Shown here: in pieces, positions 49,365 to 58,243 of the stretch
Layout of the letters: the number at the start of each line of letters is the position of its first letter
How positions within the stretch are numbered: the first letter of the stretch is position 1
DNA from: Flavisphingomonas formosensis
GTDB taxonomy: Bacteria > Pseudomonadota > Alphaproteobacteria > Sphingomonadales > Sphingomonadaceae
Assembly (NCBI RefSeq): GCF_009755815.1
Contig: NZ_WRPK01000009.1
Coordinates: 186,001-250,000, forward strand
Length of the DNA: 64,000 nt
Direction: 5' to 3'
Notes under the pieces: model-generated
The model's input: the letters and a program-made list of their open reading frames with translations, nothing else
Database searches by the model: none
Told to the model about the DNA's origin: nothing
Program-made: the position numbers and the translations under genes

Positions 49365-51140
49365 CTACCGCTCCCGGGGCGTAAATGTAGCAGTCTTGGC
49401 GGCGCGACCGGTGCGCCCTATGCCCGGATTGAAGATGTTGAGCGGGTCGAGCCTCGCGTAATGCTCAGCGAGCGGCTGCTTGGCATGATAAAGATGACCG
49501 ACATTATGCTCCGCCGGATACTCAGCGCCGCGCTGATCAAGCAGAGCCAACATTTTTTCCTCCACGGCCGCGGCGTCGGCCCCCCTGGATATGACATAAT
49601 CATGATGAAATACGTGGCAGAAGAAGTGTCCGTAATAAAGACGGTGCAGGATTGCACTCGACATGGATGCCGGTAATTGCTCGACCCAGTCCTGGTCATT
49701 GCGCCGAAGAGCGAAGTCGATCGCCACGATCTCTTCGACGCAATCTTGATGCATCGCACGATATCTGACCGCCGCGCCAGCCACTGCAAATCGATGGCGG
49801 AAGGCGTCCGCCGCTTCCGATGGGCTGCATTCGAAAAAGTCGCTCGCGGATGATGCAAAAGCAGATCCGAGATAGTCTCGAGCTTCCTCGACGCCGCCGT
49901 CCGCCATCTTCAATATGAGATGATGCTCATATTGCTGACGAAATTGGAGCAATCTGCGAGGAAGGTGATCGCCCCACAGGCTGCTGCACCATTGAAGAAA
50001 ATGATCGCTGGATTGCCGTGGCAGAAACGGAAGCCGATCCGCCCAATTGTCGAGCCGGGCTTTCGTAGCGAACAGGGCGGGGAGCTTCTCCGTCCCCAGA
50101 TATTTGATCGCGAGGAAAAGATCCTTGCCATATCTGGCGGCAATGTCGAAGGCATCACGATGCACATACTCCCCCGAGACCGGCAGATGGGAGAAGCTGC
50201 TCAGGATATGACGGCGCAGCCTGGTCAATGCCGCTGGATCGTTGGTCCCAAGGTAAAAGGTCGCGGTGCGCTCGTCGGCGGGAAAAGTATCGAGGCGAAC
50301 CGCAAACAGCACAACCTTCCCCGCGCTGCCAGCAGCCTCGAACAATCTCAGGGGATCGGCGTTGAACCGGGCGGGCGTGTCCTCATCGATCTGGCGTACA
50401 TGGTCGCGATAGCGGGCATCCGACGCCGCACGTCCTTCGGCGGTCGTGACATTGGCGTCCGTGAAGCATCCCCGATCCAATCGAGCCAATATCTCCTCCG
50501 GTTGCGTGCCCAGTTCCATCCCAAGATGGTTGATCAAGCGCAAAGCGCCGTCGGCTCCAACTTGCGCATATAAAGCAAGTTCGGTGTAGGCCGGGCCGCG
50601 GCGCACCAGCGCTCCGCCTGAATTGTTGCATATGCCGCCGATAACAGTAGCGCCAAGGCATGACGACCCGATCACTGAGTGGGGCTCGCGCCCGAGAGGT
50701 TTGAGAGTCTGCTCCAGTTCGTGAAGCGTGGTGCCCGGAAGGCAAAGAACCTGCTCGCCTCCGCGAAGAAGATGCGTGCCGCGCAGGCGTCCAGTGTTGA
50801 TGATGATGACGTCGCGATCATAATGACCGAAAGGGGTGGAGCCGCCGGTCAAGCCCGTGTTGGCCGCCTGTACTATGATGATGACGCCGGCAGCGGTGCA
50901 ATGCTGCAAAACCTCCCACTGCTCCGAGAGCGTCCCTGGGCGCACCACGGCCAGAACCGGGCCTCCGCCGAAGCGGTATCCCTGAGAGAAGCGGCGCGTA
51001 GCCGCCGCCCCCGTCAGGACATGGCGACCGCCAACGACACTTCTTAGCTTGACGACCAGCGACCGCTCACGCGCACGCGGTGCCTCGGCCTGCTCTGACA
51101 GCAAACGAGCATCCAATCTGGACCACAAGGGCGGTATCAC
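49365..51140 (-). CDS. dld: Quinone-dependent D-lactate dehydrogenase
   Basis: This 591-residue protein matches E. coli Dld along its length. The FAD-binding part includes VVRPGTLSEQWEVLQHCTAA, IIVQAANTGLTGGSTPFG and KPLGREPHSVIGSSCLGA with ICNNSGGALV. The membrane-binding cap and C-terminal domain include RRHILSSFSHLPVSGEYVHRD, then YEHHLILKMAD and YPAEHNVGHLYHAKQPL, ending NIFNPGIGRTG. It oxidises D-lactate to pyruvate at the inner face of the inner membrane and reduces quinone. The start codon appears to be GTG at 51140. It is 11 bases downstream of a GST gene on the same strand and ends about 100 bases from the cytochrome gene. D-lactate could come from the glyoxalase pathway. Confidence 0.94.
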   Translation of the reverse strand: MIPPLWSRLDARLLSEQAEAPRARERSLVVKLRSVVGGRHVLTGAAATRRFSQGYRFGGGPVLAVVRPGTLSEQWEVLQHCTAAGVIIIVQAANTGLTGGSTPFGHYDRDVIIINTGRLRGTHLLRGGEQVLCLPGTTLHELEQTLKPLGREPHSVIGSSCLGATVIGGICNNSGGALVRRGPAYTELALYAQVGADGALRLINHLGMELGTQPEEILARLDRGCFTDANVTTAEGRAASDARYRDHVRQIDEDTPARFNADPLRLFEAAGSAGKVVLFAVRLDTFPADERTATFYLGTNDPAALTRLRRHILSSFSHLPVSGEYVHRDAFDIAARYGKDLFLAIKYLGTEKLPALFATKARLDNWADRLPFLPRQSSDHFLQWCSSLWGDHLPRRLLQFRQQYEHHLILKMADGGVEEARDYLGSAFASSASDFFECSPSEAADAFRHRFAVAGAAVRYRAMHQDCVEEIVAIDFALRRNDQDWVEQLPASMSSAILHRLYYGHFFCHVFHHDYVISRGADAAAVEEKMLALLDQRGAEYPAEHNVGHLYHAKQPLAEHYARLDPLNIFNPGIGRTGRAAKTATFTPRER

Positions 51141-51151
51141 CGCGGGCGCCT

Positions 51152-51823
51152 TCAGTGGTTTTGAGGGAACATCACCCGGTGGGTTTCTGCGTCGAAGCCG
51201 GTCTTCAGCTGGAAGCGATCCTTGATCAGGTTCGCGCGCTGTGCCGCCGGACGCGCGGTGATCTCAGCGTGAAGCTTGGCAGCGCGGGGGTAGGCGGCAA
51301 GGCCTTCATCCCCGAAGACGACCGGCGCCATGTTGGCCCATCCCCAGAATGCCATGTCCGCGATGCTATATTCGTTCCCTGCCAGATAGGCGTTGGTCGC
51401 GAGATGGTCTTCGATAACCTGATAGTGACGCTGTGTTTCCTTGAGGTAGCGATTCTGCGCGTAAGGCAGGGTTTCCGGCGCATGGCGCAGGAAGTGGACA
51501 GCCTGCCCGGAAAAGGGCGACAGGCCGGTTGCGACAAAGAAGAGCCATGAAAGGGCGGCACCACGCTCCTTTTCCTCGACAGGAAGAAAGCGACGGTGCT
51601 TTTCTGCAAGATAGAGGATGATCGCGTTCGAATCGAAGACGGTGACGTCCCCATCGACGATGACCGGAACCTTGCCGTTGGGATTGAGTGCCCTGAATGC
51701 TGGCTCGTGTTGATCGCCCTTCAGAATATCGACGGGGATCGTTTCATAATCCAGGCCTAGTTCTTCAAGGAGCAAGCCTACCTTCATCGGGTTAGGCGTG
51801 TGATGAAAGTAGAAACGCAGCAT
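51152..51823 (-). CDS. Glutathione S-transferase
   Basis: This 223-residue GST has a thioredoxin-like domain LRFYFHHTPNPMKVGLLLEE, then NPNGKVPVIVDGDVTVFDSN with the cis-proline and the Asp-Ser glutathione site, and a helical domain with YLAGNEYSIADMAFWGWAN. It again has TPN at the first active-site turn but lacks the TWK/GKK continuation of the three Nu-like paralogues, so it is a different subgroup, near the common bacterial 'TPNP.KV' type. The ATG at 51823 is the first codon of a unit with D-lactate dehydrogenase 11 bases on. It lies downstream of receptor 4's stop by about 70 bases on the same strand. Function: glutathione conjugation or thioether/disulfide exchange, substrate unknown. 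Confidence 0.93.
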   Translation of the reverse strand: MLRFYFHHTPNPMKVGLLLEELGLDYETIPVDILKGDQHEPAFRALNPNGKVPVIVDGDVTVFDSNAIILYLAEKHRRFLPVEEKERGAALSWLFFVATGLSPFSGQAVHFLRHAPETLPYAQNRYLKETQRHYQVIEDHLATNAYLAGNEYSIADMAFWGWANMAPVVFGDEGLAAYPRAAKLHAEITARPAAQRANLIKDRFQLKTGFDAETHRVMFPQNH

Positions 51824-51893
51824 AGGTTCATCTCCGCATTTGAGAGGGCGAGGCCCGGTCGGGCCCTTGTGAACCGACCGGACCCCCTTGGCA

Positions 51894-54134
51894 CTAGAAC
51901 TTGATCTCGCCCGTCACGCCATAGGTGCGCGGCGGACCCGGCAGATAGGGATATCCCGCCGGACCGGCATAGGTGACGCCAAGGGAAACATATTGCTTGT
52001 CCAGCAGGTTCTTCCCCCAAAAGCGTATGCTGGTGTTTGGCGTGGGCGAATATTTGAGCTGCGCGCTTAATAAACCGTAGCCGTTCTGCTTCAGCAGATT
52101 GTCCGGCTCGAAATAGAGCTTCGAGGTGTGGTAATAGTCGACCGAGAGTTGCGCGTCGCCATGACCTGTGTCAACCGTATAGCTCGCACCCACGTTGAAG
52201 ACATATTTGGCCGAGAGCGGCAGTTGATTGCCGCTTGCGTCCACGGAAATAGCAGGAATGGTGCCACCGACATATCCCAGCGCAGGATTGGTGTTCGGAT
52301 TAGGCGGCGCGGAAGGGGCGTTGTTGTAGGATTTGTAAGTCGCGTCGAGATAGGTAAAACCGCCATGCGCGCTGAACTGCGATGACAGAGCGGCCTCGGC
52401 CTCCAATTCCACGCCCTTTACGCGGGCGCTCTTTGCGTTGGACAGGATGATCGATCCGGATCTGATCAACTGCACCTGGGGATCGGAGACCCGATAGTAG
52501 AAGGCAGCGCCGTTCAGTCGCAGGTGGCGGTCGAACAGGGAGGTCTTGAGACCTGCTTCATACGCATCCACCGTTTCTGGGCGCTGCGGCGGCGCTGAGA
52601 AAGGAATCAGATTATATCCACCCGACTTATAGCCCCGGCTGTAAGAGACGTAGCCCAGAATGTCGGGTGTGAACTTGTAATCCACTGCTGTTCGGTAGGT
52701 AAGTCTGTCCAGACTTTTGGAGTCCGGAGGCACGGGGAAGCTGGCGATTTCAGTGCCGTTGTTGATGAGAGCGGTTCGCCCGTCGCCGGACGTTTTCTCA
52801 TGCGTGTAGCGTAAGCCCCCGGTCAGGCTGAGCCCAGGTGCGACTTCCAAAGTCGCTTGACCATAGCCGGCATAGGATTTCGCCCGCTGCTTGGCGAATA
52901 TCTGCACGCCGTTGAAGCCGGGCCCGGAAAAGAGCGGCCCGCTAAAGGCCGAGGGATCATATTTGCTGAGCGCATTGTAGTAAAACAAGCCCGCGACGTA
53001 GGTCAGCGGCCCTCGCTTGCCCGCGAGCTGAAGCTCCTGGGTGAACTGCTTCACACCGATGTGGAGCAGGTATCGACCATCGCCCTGGGGTGTGAGGTCT
53101 GAAACGCCGGGCTGCTTCTCGCGCTCGCGCGTAAATGCCGTCGTGCTCGTGAGGGTGCCAAAGCCCACATCCTGCTCGATGCGGAGAGAGCCGCCCTCAC
53201 CCTTGGTTATGTTGCGACCGTCGATCCCGTTTCGCGTGTCATAGAAGTCGGGCAGGGGCGGAAGGACGACGTAGGGCGGTAGGCTCGTGCCGCCGGTATA
53301 GCCCTTCATGATATTTCCCTGGGTGCTGACCCTTGATAGCGAGTAATAGCCGGTGAGCACGACCTTGGTGCTGTTGCCGGGCTTCCACAGCAATTTGGAG
53401 CGCACCGTGAAGTCGTTCTGGAAACCGGCCTTATTGCCGGTCGCGATATTGGTACCCCAGCCGTTGGCCTGGTTCGTGCCACCGACGGTGATGTCCATGG
53501 CGAGGGTGTCCGACAGGCCGCCAGTCACATAGAGGTCGCCCTGGAAGGTCTGGTAATTGCCGTAGCCAAGGCTGGCGTGACCGGAAAAGTCAAACGACGG
53601 ATCCGGCGTTACGATGTTGATGACGCCGCCGGACGAGTTGCGCCCGAACAGGGTGCCCTGCGGCCCTTTGAGGACTTCGACGCGCTCGATGTTGCTGAGC
53701 GAGAGAAAGCCAACCGGCAGGCGGGTATAATAGACGCCATCGGCATAGACGGCGACGCTGGATTCATTGCCGGCCGCCGAGGCATTGCTGCCGATACCGC
53801 GCAGAAAGGGAAGCGCGACGCCCGTTCCCTGGGCCACCTGGAGCCCTGGTGTGATCCTCGTCAGTTCCCGAACGTCCTTGATACCGCGCTCTTCAAGCGC
53901 CGCATCGTTGAACGCGCTGACGGCCACAGGGACGTCCTGCAGCCTCTGAGCGCGCTTCTGCGCGGTAACGATAATTTCCTGCACACCACCGCCCGCGGAC
54001 TCGTCACTGGCGCTAGTGGCTTGCGGCGGCTGGCCGGATTGCGCCTCGGCCTTGCTCGAGACGGCCATGAGCGCGACTGCGAAGGTCGTGATGGTCGCCA
54101 GCCCCGTCGAGTGCTTCAGATATCGCTTGTGCAT
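51894..54134 (-). CDS. TonB-dependent outer-membrane receptor (receptor 4)
   Basis: This 746-residue receptor has a signal peptide with TTFAVALMAVSSKAEA, cleavage before QSG. The plug starts EIIVTAQKRAQRLQDVPVAV and continues SSVAVYADGVYYTRL and VEVLKGPQGTLFGRNS; the barrel ends TYGVTGEIKF. It is nearest to receptor 3 in this window. The ATG at 54134 follows GGGGAG by about five bases; the open frame upstream is not used. It is divergent from the esterase-SDR-GST-epimerase-aldolase-esterase run, and downstream on its own strand come a GST and D-lactate dehydrogenase. A shared promoter region with the esterase suggests it imports an ester that those enzymes use. Confidence 0.95.
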   Translation of the reverse strand: MHKRYLKHSTGLATITTFAVALMAVSSKAEAQSGQPPQATSASDESAGGGVQEIIVTAQKRAQRLQDVPVAVSAFNDAALEERGIKDVRELTRITPGLQVAQGTGVALPFLRGIGSNASAAGNESSVAVYADGVYYTRLPVGFLSLSNIERVEVLKGPQGTLFGRNSSGGVINIVTPDPSFDFSGHASLGYGNYQTFQGDLYVTGGLSDTLAMDITVGGTNQANGWGTNIATGNKAGFQNDFTVRSKLLWKPGNSTKVVLTGYYSLSRVSTQGNIMKGYTGGTSLPPYVVLPPLPDFYDTRNGIDGRNITKGEGGSLRIEQDVGFGTLTSTTAFTREREKQPGVSDLTPQGDGRYLLHIGVKQFTQELQLAGKRGPLTYVAGLFYYNALSKYDPSAFSGPLFSGPGFNGVQIFAKQRAKSYAGYGQATLEVAPGLSLTGGLRYTHEKTSGDGRTALINNGTEIASFPVPPDSKSLDRLTYRTAVDYKFTPDILGYVSYSRGYKSGGYNLIPFSAPPQRPETVDAYEAGLKTSLFDRHLRLNGAAFYYRVSDPQVQLIRSGSIILSNAKSARVKGVELEAEAALSSQFSAHGGFTYLDATYKSYNNAPSAPPNPNTNPALGYVGGTIPAISVDASGNQLPLSAKYVFNVGASYTVDTGHGDAQLSVDYYHTSKLYFEPDNLLKQNGYGLLSAQLKYSPTPNTSIRFWGKNLLDKQYVSLGVTYAGPAGYPYLPGPPRTYGVTGEIKF

Positions 54135-54501
54135 AAAACTCCCCTCTCTGTTCGCCTTATAGTTTTGTTCTGAACGGCAGTTGGCATCAGTGGTGTAGAA
54201 AACTCCAGCCCCCCGATAGCGCGCGCTGGCGTCGCCCGCGTTCACGGCGATATTGTAAAAATGAGATTTGCTTTCAGAAATGAAGCATCGTCGCATGCTC
54301 CTGTCCCCCGCCCGCGAACGCGCTGGCGCAAAGCGCCGGCGATATTCCGCGCGCGATCGAAAAAAATACGGAATGCGCGCTTTTTCAATGTATCCCGAAC
54401 CCGCGCGGCCGGGCTCTGCATGCTATCGTGGTGGGGCCGGGCGCTAGCGCACCGGCAGGACCGAGCCGAATGCGCAAAAATAAGGTAAAAGCTTGACCAC
54501 G
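54135..54501. promoter_or_regulatory. Divergent promoter region of receptor 4 and the esterase run
   Basis: This region of about 370 bases holds the Shine-Dalgarno sequence of receptor 4 (GGGGAG, near 54140-54145) and AAGG before the esterase. AT-rich stretches occur at about 54250-54262 and 54359-54372 in otherwise GC-rich DNA and are candidate promoter sites. No clear palindromic operator and no regulator gene is present; how the two units are controlled is not visible. Confidence 0.45.
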
Positions 54502-55503
54502 ATGGCCATCGACAGGGTTGACGCTGAATATCGCGAGATATTGCAGCAGATACCGATGCTTCAACTCACGGCTGGAACGCTCGGCGAGGCCCGCAGCGCC
54601 ATGGTCGACATGTTCATCAACCTTCTTCCTTCTAGTGACGCCTCCCCAGTTAGGCCGCGGCTTATCTCCGGGGCGCCGCTCATTCTTTTCGAGCCGGCGA
54701 TCAGGTCGGGAGGCCTGAGGGCAGCAATTCTCTATATCCATAGCGGCGGGTTCGTCATGGGCAGTGCTGCCATGATGAACGGCTATTGCGGCAGGCTCGC
54801 GGACGAGCTTGGCGTCGTCGTCGTCAGCGTGGATTACAGGCTGGCGCCTGAGACGCCTTTCCCTGGCCCGTTGGAGGACTGTTATGACGGCCTTAAATGG
54901 CTGTTCGATAGTGCCGATGAACTGAATGTCGACACAGGGCGTGTGGCAGTGATGGGCGATAGCGGCGGCGGCGGCTTGGCTGCCGCCCTGTGCCTCCTGG
55001 CGCGGGACCGCGGCGGCCCGCAGCCCAGCGTCCAACTGCTGATGTACCCCATGCTGGATTGCCGGGCCGGTGCGGCGCAAGAGCCGTCTCCCAATCCCTT
55101 CACCGGTGACTTTCTATGGACTCGTTCGATGAACCAGTTCGGCTGGAATGCAATGCGAGGTGAGCAAGAGCTGACGGCGGAACAGCTGGGCTATTTCTCG
55201 CCATCACTCGCGCAAGACTTTTCCTCCCTGCCTGCCGCCTTCATTGGAGTAGGTACGCTCGATCTCTTCGTCGACGAGTGCCTCGCCTTTGGCCATGCTC
55301 TCGTGCGCGCGGGGGTGCCGGTCGAATTGCGGACCTACCCGGGTTGCTTTCATGGCTTCGACAGACTGCCTGGCACGCTCTCCGAGAGCTTCGAGCGCGA
55401 TCTGTTCGCAGCCATTCGGCGCTTTCTGCAGCTTGGTCCGCGAGACCAGGCCGCCAGCCAGACGGTGCAAACGCACGCAAACGATCGAAAGGAGGGAGAA
55501 TGA
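54502..55503 (+). CDS. HSL-type alpha/beta hydrolase (esterase/lipase)
   Basis: This protein of about 333 residues is a hormone-sensitive-lipase-type esterase. The oxyanion region reads LYIHSGGFVMGSAAMM, a His-Ser-Gly-Gly in place of the usual HGGG. VVVSVDYRLAPETPFPGPLED and the nucleophile elbow VMGDSGGGGLAAAL follow. The acid lies in GVGTLDLFVDECLAFG, and the histidine is in PGCFHGFDRLPG. It would hydrolyse short or medium esters in the cytoplasm. The first possible codon is TTG 54493, well spaced from AAGG; I used the ATG at 54502. The stop overlaps the SDR start by ATGA. A second esterase of the same family with the normal HGGG is at 59014. Confidence 0.9.
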   Translation: MAIDRVDAEYREILQQIPMLQLTAGTLGEARSAMVDMFINLLPSSDASPVRPRLISGAPLILFEPAIRSGGLRAAILYIHSGGFVMGSAAMMNGYCGRLADELGVVVVSVDYRLAPETPFPGPLEDCYDGLKWLFDSADELNVDTGRVAVMGDSGGGGLAAALCLLARDRGGPQPSVQLLMYPMLDCRAGAAQEPSPNPFTGDFLWTRSMNQFGWNAMRGEQELTAEQLGYFSPSLAQDFSSLPAAFIGVGTLDLFVDECLAFGHALVRAGVPVELRTYPGCFHGFDRLPGTLSESFERDLFAAIRRFLQLGPRDQAASQTVQTHANDRKEGE

Positions 55504-56258
55504 CGTTGGAGCTGGACGGGAAGACGGTCGCCATCACCGGGGCCGCCGGTGACATTGGAGGCGCCACCGCGCGTCGATGCGCGGAAGAGGGAGCATCCGT
55601 CATGCTCCTCGACATCGACGCCGACGCGATCGCCGCAGCAGCGGCGGGGCATCCAAGCTTTTTTCACCGGCACGTAGACGTCACTTCGAGCAGCGATGTG
55701 GAAGCTGCAGCGGCGGCCGTGAGCGAAAAGATGGGGCCGGTCGATTTGCTCTTCCTGAATGCGGGCATCGAGCAGCCCTATGCACCTGTCGCCGAGCTTG
55801 ACGAAGCGCTCTTCGACCGGATCATGGCTGTGAACGTGAAGGGCGTGTTTCTGATGGCGAAACACTTCCTGCCGATCATGCGAGACGGCGGGTGCATCGT
55901 CATCACCTCATCGATCGCTTCGCTGATGACTCTCCCCGGTAACGCCGCCTATTCGGCCAGCAAGGCCGCCGTGGCAGGAATGATGCGTTCGATCGCCGCC
56001 GACTGCGCGCCGCGTCGGATAAGATGCAACACTGTCCATCCGGGCTCGGTCAACAGCCGTATGATGGCGCGGTCCGCTGAAGCCGCGACCGGGGGCGGGG
56101 ACACGACCCAGTTTTTCGAGCAGGTATCTGCGATGGCGAAACTGGGAAGGATGGTCGAGCCAGTGGAAATTGCGGAAATGGTGGTCTTCCTCGGCAGCGA
56201 CCGCGCTCGAATGGTGACGAGCCAAAGCCTCGTCGTCGATGGGGGCACGGTGGCTTAA
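55500..56258 (+). CDS. Short-chain dehydrogenase/reductase (SDR)
   Basis: This 252-residue classical SDR has VAITGAAGDIGGATARRC for cofactor binding, LLDIDADAI after strand 2 (Asp, NAD(H) type), LFLNAGIEQPY for the NAG turn, VITSSIASLM and the catalytic pair in YSASKAAVAG. It ends VTSQSLVVDGGTVA. It starts with the ATG at 55500, overlapping the esterase stop by four bases, so the alcohol released by that esterase may be its substrate (inference). GGAGGGAG lies directly upstream. The next gene, a GST, begins 100 bases on. Confidence 0.92.
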   Translation: MTLELDGKTVAITGAAGDIGGATARRCAEEGASVMLLDIDADAIAAAAAGHPSFFHRHVDVTSSSDVEAAAAAVSEKMGPVDLLFLNAGIEQPYAPVAELDEALFDRIMAVNVKGVFLMAKHFLPIMRDGGCIVITSSIASLMTLPGNAAYSASKAAVAGMMRSIAADCAPRRIRCNTVHPGSVNSRMMARSAEAATGGGDTTQFFEQVSAMAKLGRMVEPVEIAEMVVFLGSDRARMVTSQSLVVDGGTVA

Positions 56259-56358
56259 GGCACGACGATCTCGAATATTGGGGGCGCCTACCCGAATTTC
56301 CTGATGCAGCCGGCAAATCCCCGGCAGCAGCACTGACAAATCGAAAGCGGACCGAACT

Positions 56359-57063
56359 ATGATCGAGCTATATTACCATCCGACGCCTAACACCTGGAAA
56401 GTTGCAATCATGTTGGAGGAGTGTGGGCTTCCTTATCAGCTCAAGCTCGTCAACATCCATGATTCCGCGCAGTTCTCGCCGGAGTTCCTCAAGATCAACC
56501 CCAACGGCCGGGTGCCGGCGATCGTGGATACCGAGGCATCCGAGGGACCTCTTCCCATCTTTGAATCAGGCGCGATCCTCATCTATCTGGCGGAGAAGAG
56601 CGGTCTTTTCCTGGCCCCCACGGGAGCCGAGCGGGCGGTCGCGCTGGAGTGGCTTTTCTGGCAAATGTCCGCGCTAGGCCCGATCGCGGGCCAGGCCCAT
56701 TATTTTCGCCGATATGCTCCGGAAGGCAATGAGCATGCGAGCGAGCGGTTCACAAAGGAAGCCGCTCGCCTTTACGGTGTGCTGGATCGACGTCTGGGAG
56801 ACGTCGAATGGCTCGCGGGCGACTATAGCATCGCGGACATGTCTTGCTGGGGCTGGGTATTTTTCCACCGCATGCACGGCCAGTCGTTCGACGACTTTCC
56901 GCACGTCGGCCGGTGGTTCAAGCAAATGTCGGATCGTCCGGCAGTTGTTCGCGCGAAGCGAATTGGCCTCGACAATGTCTCCTCCGAGATGCTCGAGATA
57001 TATGATCAGCCATATTACAGCCTTCCCGACGATTACGGCGCCGAAGGAACAAGGGTTCGCTAA
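56359..57063 (+). CDS. Glutathione S-transferase, Nu/YfcG-like
   Basis: This 234-residue GST is very similar to the one at 32470. It starts IELYYHPTPNTWKVAIMLEE, then NPNGRVPAIVD and FESGAILIYLAEKSG, and has YSIADMSCWGWVFFHRMHGQ in the helical half. The two share the FTKEAARLYGVLDRRLG and FHRMHG blocks and are probably recent paralogues serving two modules. TPN is the likely glutathione-contact site. It lies between an SDR and an epimerase-like gene. Unlike 24967 and 32470 it has no GST-like partner gene next to it. Role: glutathione thioether or disulfide chemistry, substrate unknown. Confidence 0.93.
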   Translation: MIELYYHPTPNTWKVAIMLEECGLPYQLKLVNIHDSAQFSPEFLKINPNGRVPAIVDTEASEGPLPIFESGAILIYLAEKSGLFLAPTGAERAVALEWLFWQMSALGPIAGQAHYFRRYAPEGNEHASERFTKEAARLYGVLDRRLGDVEWLAGDYSIADMSCWGWVFFHRMHGQSFDDFPHVGRWFKQMSDRPAVVRAKRIGLDNVSSEMLEIYDQPYYSLPDDYGAEGTRVR

Positions 57064-57220
57064 TCGATCGCATGAACATGAGCGGCAGCCGCCCCGGTCC
57101 CGCCGGACGGTCGCTCGGCGCACGTCATGCTCACTTTGAGCAAGGCTAGAAACTGCTCCTTCGACCTCAATCAGGCTAAAAATTCGTCCAGATGCGATCA
57201 GCCGCAATCGGGGAGAGATC

Positions 57221-58180
57221 ATGAAGGTATTCGTTATAGGCGCCACGGGATTTGTTGGATCGGCCGTTGCGCGCACTTTCAAAGCGGCGGGTCACGACGT
57301 TTCCGGCCTTTCGCGAAATGCTTCCAATGAGGCAGCGCTGCAAGATGCTGGAGTGAGCGCCGTGCCGGGGGACCTATCCGATCTTTCGGGCCTTGCTGCC
57401 CTTGTCGATCCCTTCGACGTGGTCATCATGGCCGGCATGATCCCCTTCGAAGAGGAAGCGCCGCTCATGCAGGCGCTTGTCGCGGCCTGCCGCACCGGCT
57501 CTAGCAAGCATCTTATCTTTACCTCGGGCAGCGGCGTGCTGTCGATCGAGTCGAAGGATGGGTCCTGGAACCAGGAAACCTTTGCAGAAGACGATCCCTT
57601 TCCCTTTCCGTGCCGTCCGAACCGTGCCGTCCGGATCCAGACCGAAGATCTGGTGCGGCAGGCCTCGGGTGATGGCCTGAGCACCTACGTCATCCGGCCG
57701 CCGCTCATCTACGGGCATGGCGGGAGCATTCAGATCCCGCAAATCTTCGAATCCGCGCGGAAAACAGGCAAGGCCTGTTATCTGGGATATGGCCTCAACC
57801 TCTATTCGGCCGTGCATGTCGACGATCTCGCGGCATGCTATCTCCTCGCCGTCGAGCGGGGAACGCCGGGCGCGCTTTATCACACGGTTTCGGGCGAGGC
57901 CAACTTCCGCAGCATCGCCGAAGCGGTCGCGCAGGTCGTGGGATGCGAGACCCGGAGCCTCGATTATGACTCTGCGTGCGAACTTTGGGGCAGCTTCTGG
58001 GTGGATATCGCGCTCGCGGTCAACAGCCGATCGATTGCGCGGCGAACGGTCTCTGAACTCGGCTGGACTCCTCAACACCTTGATGTGATCGACGACATCC
58101 GCAATGGTTCCTATCGTGCCGCCTATCAAGCCGCGCAGGCGCAAGGCGGTAAGGAGTTTAGTTGGAAGAGCCATGGCTGA
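57221..58180 (+). CDS. NAD-dependent epimerase/dehydratase-family protein (extended SDR)
   Basis: This 319-residue protein has the extended-SDR nucleotide motif VFVIGATGFVGSAVARTF at the N-terminus, then LIFTSGSGVLSIE, VIRPPLIYGHGGSIQIPQ and SAVHVDDLAACYLLAVERG, which follow the epimerase/atypical-SDR pattern. The standard catalytic YxxxK is not evident; where it should lie the sequence reads RPNRAVRIQTEDL, so activity may be altered or rely on other residues. Such proteins act as epimerases, dehydratases or carbonyl reductases. The ATG at 57221 follows GGGAGAG. It precedes the HpcH/HpaI aldolase by about 60 bases on the same strand. Confidence 0.85.
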   Translation: MKVFVIGATGFVGSAVARTFKAAGHDVSGLSRNASNEAALQDAGVSAVPGDLSDLSGLAALVDPFDVVIMAGMIPFEEEAPLMQALVAACRTGSSKHLIFTSGSGVLSIESKDGSWNQETFAEDDPFPFPCRPNRAVRIQTEDLVRQASGDGLSTYVIRPPLIYGHGGSIQIPQIFESARKTGKACYLGYGLNLYSAVHVDDLAACYLLAVERGTPGALYHTVSGEANFRSIAEAVAQVVGCETRSLDYDSACELWGSFWVDIALAVNSRSIARRTVSELGWTPQHLDVIDDIRNGSYRAAYQAAQAQGGKEFSWKSHG

Positions 58181-58243
58181 CCCGTGGTGCCTCCCCACCA
58201 TGGCTGACTCGCGCGATGCGCCTACAGGTTGAAAGGCGAGCTA

